Origin: Candidatus Omnitrophota bacterium
GTDB taxonomy: Bacteria; Omnitrophota; Gorgyraeia; Gygaellales; Profunditerraquicolaceae
DNA length: 9,508 nucleotides
Direction of reading: 5' to 3'
NCBI GenBank assembly: GCA_903907475.1
Contig: CAIVOB010000050.1
Location: 1 to 9,508 of the forward strand
Part shown: piece after piece, positions 6,137 to 9,508 of the stretch
Layout: each line of letters begins with the position of its first letter
Position numbering within the stretch: the stretch's first letter is position 1
The notes under the pieces: generated by a model
Told to the model about the DNA's origin: nothing
The model's input: the letters and a program-made list of their open reading frames with translations, nothing else
Databases searched by the model: none
Translations under genes and position numbers: made by a program

Positions 6137-7597
6137 ATGATAAAAGATGTTATCGCTAAAGTGAAAGATTTTATTATATTAAATTCCATTGAGGAGATTT
6201 ATCCTGAAGAGATTGAAGAGTTTTATACTAAAGTTGCTCCGATTAAAGAGATGTGTGTTTTTACAGTTTCTGGAATGGGAGGCGTAAGGGGATCGCGGGT
6301 GCTTTGGGCGGTTATTCAGCCGGATCTGGAGGCGTTTAGAAAATTCGCGGTAGTTAATTTGCATTTAGCGATTAAGGAGAGATTTGATGAGACTTCTTTG
6401 GCGCTTCCGGTTTATAAAAGGCTTCAAGGTTTTACGATTACGCTTACGGATTTACCGCATATTTTGTTTGGTAAATTAGACCGTGAAGCGGTTAAGGAAA
6501 TATATGAACCGCGAGTAATCGCAGGAATTGAGGGCGCGCTTCCGGTATCCGGAGAACTTACAGCTGCTGATCAATTATTAATTGAGTCTGAAACGGGTGT
6601 AAAAATTTTAGGATGTTTAAAGGAAATATCCGGTATTAAGCGGCCGATAATGCTTGAGGATTCTTTAGAGTTGGATTTGGAAATAGATTCATTAGGCCGC
6701 ATAGAGCTGGCTTCTTGTATTGAGTTAGCTTTTCAGGCTGATATTAAAGACGAGGCAATTTCTAGGGCTTTTAGCGTGAAACATCTTATTTTAGGAATCA
6801 CCGATGCGCTCAAAAATGCTCAAGGTATCCGTCCGGAGGAGGATCAAATGGCGCCTTTAGCGCCCGGATATTGGAAAAAACATTTAGAGGTTTTACCAAA
6901 AGAAGAACATTTGGGAGCGCTGGAATTCAGTAATAGTTTTTTCGCTTGGTTTTTTCGATTTATTATTATTGCCATAAATTTTTCGATTTTTAAATTATTT
7001 TTTAGTGTTAAGGCAGAAGGCGCTGAGAACGTGCCGAAAGTTGGAGCGTATATCTTATATCCTAATCATACTAGCGACCTGGACGGCCCGGCAATTGCCG
7101 CTTGTTTACCGCGCCGGCCGGTTTTTCAGCTTTTTTATTTTGTTTTTATTCCTTATTTTTTTAGGCCTTTTGTTAAGTCTCCTTTGTTAAGAAATTTAGT
7201 CAAGATGATAAGGCTAATTCCTTTTGATTATTCCACGCATTTTTTGGAGTCATTACGCAGCGCGTTTTTAGTATTACAACGGGGTAAGGGTTTATGTTTT
7301 TTTCCGGAAGGATTAAGGAGCACGACCGGTGAAATCGGAAGATTTAAAAAAGGGTTTGGTATTTTAGCCAAGGAATCGGGGGCAAAGCTGGTGCCTGTGG
7401 CGATTGAGGGTGCTCATGAGGCTTGGGCGAGTACGGCCAAGTTTCCTAAATGCCACCCGATTAGGGTGAGATTTGGTAAACCGCTTTTGATAGAGGATTT
7501 AGAAAAAGAAGGATTAATTATGGGCGCGAAAGATTCTTATACGGCGGTAGGCTTGGCGGCGAGAAGGGCGCTTATGGAATTAAAGGATAAAAAATGA
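6137..7597 (+). CDS. Adenylation C-terminal subdomain - acyl carrier domain - PlsC acyltransferase fusion
   Basis: The protein has 486 residues. Residues 5-123 match the mobile C-terminal subdomain of acyl-CoA/acyl-ACP synthetases: the hinge-like K-V-K-D-F-I-I-L (8-15), I-Y-P-E-E-I-E (21-27), A-V-I-Q-P-D (58-63) and L-P-H-I-L-F-G-K-L-D-R (106-116, with the A10-type Lys113). Residues about 140-225 are an acyl carrier domain with the phosphopantetheine site Ser185 in I-D-S-L-G-R-I-E-L. A hydrophobic segment (264-290) precedes a PlsC domain with N-H-T-S-D-L-D (310-316, HX4D: His311, Asp316), F-F-P-E-G-L-R-S (388-395), F-K-K-G-F-G and V-P-V-A-I-E-G. The large N-terminal AMP-binding domain is absent and no frame upstream encodes it. 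AGGAAGAG at 6119-6126 supports the start. It probably transfers an acyl group to a lysophospholipid-like acceptor at the inner membrane; how the carrier is loaded is unclear. Confidence 0.87.
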   Translation: MIKDVIAKVKDFIILNSIEEIYPEEIEEFYTKVAPIKEMCVFTVSGMGGVRGSRVLWAVIQPDLEAFRKFAVVNLHLAIKERFDETSLALPVYKRLQGFTITLTDLPHILFGKLDREAVKEIYEPRVIAGIEGALPVSGELTAADQLLIESETGVKILGCLKEISGIKRPIMLEDSLELDLEIDSLGRIELASCIELAFQADIKDEAISRAFSVKHLILGITDALKNAQGIRPEEDQMAPLAPGYWKKHLEVLPKEEHLGALEFSNSFFAWFFRFIIIAINFSIFKLFFSVKAEGAENVPKVGAYILYPNHTSDLDGPAIAACLPRRPVFQLFYFVFIPYFFRPFVKSPLLRNLVKMIRLIPFDYSTHFLESLRSAFLVLQRGKGLCFFPEGLRSTTGEIGRFKKGFGILAKESGAKLVPVAIEGAHEAWASTAKFPKCHPIRVRFGKPLLIEDLEKEGLIMGAKDSYTAVGLAARRALMELKDKK

Positions 7598-8955
7598 GAA
7601 TTTTAATGATGACGAATACTTATTTTCCGATGGTCGGAGGCCTAGAACAGTCGGTGCATTCTTTTAGCGAAGAATTTAAGAAATTGGGCCATGAAGTTTT
7701 AATTGTCACTCCGGCTTTTGCGGGCGCGCCGACAGAGGAACCGGGTGTTTTGCGTATTCCGGCGATTCAAAAATTTAGCGGGACGGTTTTTTCGGTGAAC
7801 TTACCGGTCTCCGGACTTTTAACGCGTTTAATGAAAGATTTTCAACCGGATATCGTGCATAGCCATTGTCCGTTTTTTATGGGAGATTTTGCTTTACGTC
7901 TCAGCCGGCAGCATGCGATACCCTTAGCCTTTACATATCATACGATGTTTGAACAATACGTGCATGATTGGCCGGTTCATAATGAAGGTGTGAAACGATT
8001 TATGGTTAAACTTGCCTCCGGATATGCTAATTTGGTGGATCAGGTAATCGTGCCGAGTGAAAGCGTAAAGTCGATTTTGTTAAAAAGAGGGGTGCAGACT
8101 CCGATGGAGGTCATTCCGACCGGAGTGGATGCCCAGCGTTTTGCTAAAGGCGATGGTAAAACATTTCGGGAGCAAAATCAGATTCCGCTTGATGCTTTGG
8201 TGGTCGGCCATGCCGGGCGATTGTCTCCGGAGAAAAACTTAGAATTTCTGACAAATTGCCTGGTGGAATTGTTAAAAAAAGATCCCCGAGTGCACGCGCT
8301 GATTGTAGGCCTTGGCCCATCGGAAAAAATGATTAAAGAGACTTTTAGATTGGCGGGTTTGGAAAAAAGATTGCATTTAACCGGAGTTTTGCATTATCAG
8401 CATTTGGTGGATGCTTATTTCGCGATGGATGTTTTCGCGTTTGCTTCATTAAGTGAAACTCAAGGAATTGTGCTTATTGAAGCGATGGCCGCGGGCCTTC
8501 CGGTGGTGGCACTTGACGCTCCGGGAGCTCGGGAAGTGGTCGAGGATTACCACAACGGCCGTTTACTCAAGGAGATGGATGAAAAAAGTTTTGTTACGGC
8601 GCTTGGCTGGGCTTTAGCGCGTACGCGCGCAGAGTTACAAACTATTAAGCAGATCATCAGAATGACAGTGCAAAAATATCCGATTAATTTGGTTGCCCAG
8701 CATATGTTAGGAATTTATGAAAAAATTAGAACAAGAAAATCCATTTCTTTGGGTAAAAAGAATAGTTCGCGCTATCTCTTGCAGTGGCGCCTGAAAGCGG
8801 AGTGGGATATCTATAGTAATTATATTAAATCCGTAGTGACGTCGGTGTTCGCGGGCAATTTTCAATCTACTGAACCGGCTAAGATAAAAGATCTGACTGA
8901 GCAAGTCCCAAAAGAATGCGAAAAAAAGGTTATTTGTAAAAATGAAGATAAATAA
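7594..8955 (+). CDS. GT4 glycosyltransferase, probable diacylglycerol glucosyltransferase type
   Basis: This GT-B enzyme has 453 residues. The N-lobe has the acceptor-side glycine loop P-M-V-G-G-L-E-Q-S (12-20) and F-T-Y-H-T-M-F-E-Q-Y-V-H (113-124), close to the Y-H-T-x-Y-E-x-Y-V-H-Y block of bacterial 1,2-diacylglycerol 3-glucosyltransferases. The C-lobe has G-H-A-G-R-L-S-P-E-K-N (205-215) for nucleotide-sugar phosphate binding and the EX7E motif E288-T-Q-G-I-V-L-I-E296. The expected substrates are a nucleotide hexose and a membrane lipid, at the cytoplasmic face. Residues from about 385 to 453 extend past the usual end of the family and are polar and basic. The ATG overlaps the previous TGA (ATGA), and AAAGGA at 7582-7587 is a fair ribosome binding site. 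GT4 is certain; the lipid acceptor is inferred from the motif and from the adjacent acyltransferase. Confidence 0.88.
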   Translation: MRILMMTNTYFPMVGGLEQSVHSFSEEFKKLGHEVLIVTPAFAGAPTEEPGVLRIPAIQKFSGTVFSVNLPVSGLLTRLMKDFQPDIVHSHCPFFMGDFALRLSRQHAIPLAFTYHTMFEQYVHDWPVHNEGVKRFMVKLASGYANLVDQVIVPSESVKSILLKRGVQTPMEVIPTGVDAQRFAKGDGKTFREQNQIPLDALVVGHAGRLSPEKNLEFLTNCLVELLKKDPRVHALIVGLGPSEKMIKETFRLAGLEKRLHLTGVLHYQHLVDAYFAMDVFAFASLSETQGIVLIEAMAAGLPVVALDAPGAREVVEDYHNGRLLKEMDEKSFVTALGWALARTRAELQTIKQIIRMTVQKYPINLVAQHMLGIYEKIRTRKSISLGKKNSSRYLLQWRLKAEWDIYSNYIKSVVTSVFAGNFQSTEPAKIKDLTEQVPKECEKKVICKNEDK

Positions 8956-9508
8956 AGTTTTTATGGCAGTAATAATTTTTTTAATAATTTTCGCGCAGCA
9001 TAATTTATTGCAGGCAGAAACTGAGCGCCATGATTATCTCGGAGAGAAAATTCTCTATCTTTTAAGCCCGCTAGGAAGGTCAGAATATAATAATTTTGGC
9101 CTGGTAGATTTAGATGGCGTAAAGGTTAATTTAGTAAGTTTGAGTTATAAAGTATTATTTGTGGATTCGGTAGAGAAAATTTATAGCGACCCGGAAACCT
9201 TGCTGCCGTTAAAGATTGAGCGTACGATTTCTAAACTTTGGTGGAAAGAGCGTGTTACAGAAGAATATGATCAGAAAAATTTTATCGTGGAGATAAAAAA
9301 GTTTAATGGAAAAAAAATAATTAAGCAACAGGTAATCCGAAGTAAAAGTCCGATTCAAAATGTAATTTTAAGTTTATTTTATTTGCGTAATAATCCTAAT
9401 CTTAAGGTTGGTTGGAATTTTACGGTCCAAGTTTTGGCGGAGTTTAAGCCAGAGGTCGTAGCGACAAAATTAGAGTTAGTTTCGATTGATAAAATTTCCG
9501 TCCCGGCG
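8942..9508 (+). CDS. Secreted DUF3108-like protein, 5' part (runs off right edge)
   Basis: An ATG inside the last codons of the glycosyltransferase gene (14-base overlap) opens a frame that stays open for 189 codons to the window end. The N-terminus, M-K-I-N-K-V-F then a hydrophobic run ending N-L-L-Q-A-E, is a Sec signal peptide with likely cleavage after Ala25. The mature part starts with G-E-K-I-L-Y-L-L-S-P-L-G and continues with Y-S-D-P-E-T-L-L-P-L-K-I, K-E-R-V-T-E-E-Y-D and I-L-S-L-F-Y-L-R-N-N-P-N-L-K-V-G. This order (G-E-x-L-x-Y, 'd-P-x-T-l-x-P', 'e-x-x-Y-D', 'l-F-Y-L-R ... v-G') is that of DUF3108 periplasmic beta proteins, whose function is not established. The ribosome binding site is weak (AAAGG, 12 bases away), so coupling to the upstream gene is likely. 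It probably belongs to the same operon. Confidence 0.72.
   Translation, partial: MKINKVFMAVIIFLIIFAQHNLLQAETERHDYLGEKILYLLSPLGRSEYNNFGLVDLDGVKVNLVSLSYKVLFVDSVEKIYSDPETLLPLKIERTISKLWWKERVTEEYDQKNFIVEIKKFNGKKIIKQQVIRSKSPIQNVILSLFYLRNNPNLKVGWNFTVQVLAEFKPEVVATKLELVSIDKISVPA

Overview
The window is a gene-dense stretch of plus-strand bacterial DNA with no gap between genes longer than about 100 bases. I see no rRNA, tRNA, CRISPR array, transposase or phage gene. Several products carry lipoprotein or Sec signal peptides, and the first partial gene looks like an SmpA/OmlA-type envelope protein, so the cell was probably a diderm. Codon use favours A/T (TTA, ATT, AAA, GAT), and the unusual domain fusions suggest an uncultivated environmental lineage. 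Candidatus Omnitrophota would be compatible, but that is a guess that the sequence alone cannot prove.

Left part (1-1789): the 3' end of an SmpA/OmlA-like gene, a stand-alone FixJ-type receiver domain, a Thr-rich lipoprotein with a hydrophobic C-terminus, a secreted DUF5666-like small domain with a Thr-rich tail, and a 43-residue entericidin-like lipoprotein. Two starts here are set by strong ribosome binding sites (1149 and 1658) rather than by the longest open frame. A 101-base gap follows, holding a perfect 8-bp hairpin (1816-1840) that may end this transcription unit.

Right part (1891-9508): six genes on one strand, overlapping or separated by at most 23 bases, very likely one operon that runs off the right edge. 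In order they encode (1) a GtrA-like membrane domain fused to a GH15-like (alpha/alpha)6 glycosidase, (2) a patatin-like lipase lipoprotein, (3) a second, stand-alone GtrA paralogue about 65% identical to the first, (4) a fusion of an adenylation C-terminal subdomain, an acyl carrier domain and a PlsC acyltransferase that lacks the catalytic adenylation core, (5) a GT4 glycosyltransferase resembling diacylglycerol glucosyltransferases, and (6) a secreted DUF3108-like protein cut by the window edge.

Taken together, acyl transfer, lipid hydrolysis, lipid glycosylation, possible lipid-linked sugar flipping and a glycosidase-like domain suggest a locus that makes or remodels an envelope glycolipid. 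Each domain call is supported by visible motifs; the joint pathway is inference. The most notable points are the GtrA-glycosidase fusion with an apparently altered general-acid position, the GtrA duplication around the patatin gene, and the core-less adenylation/ACP/PlsC fusion.
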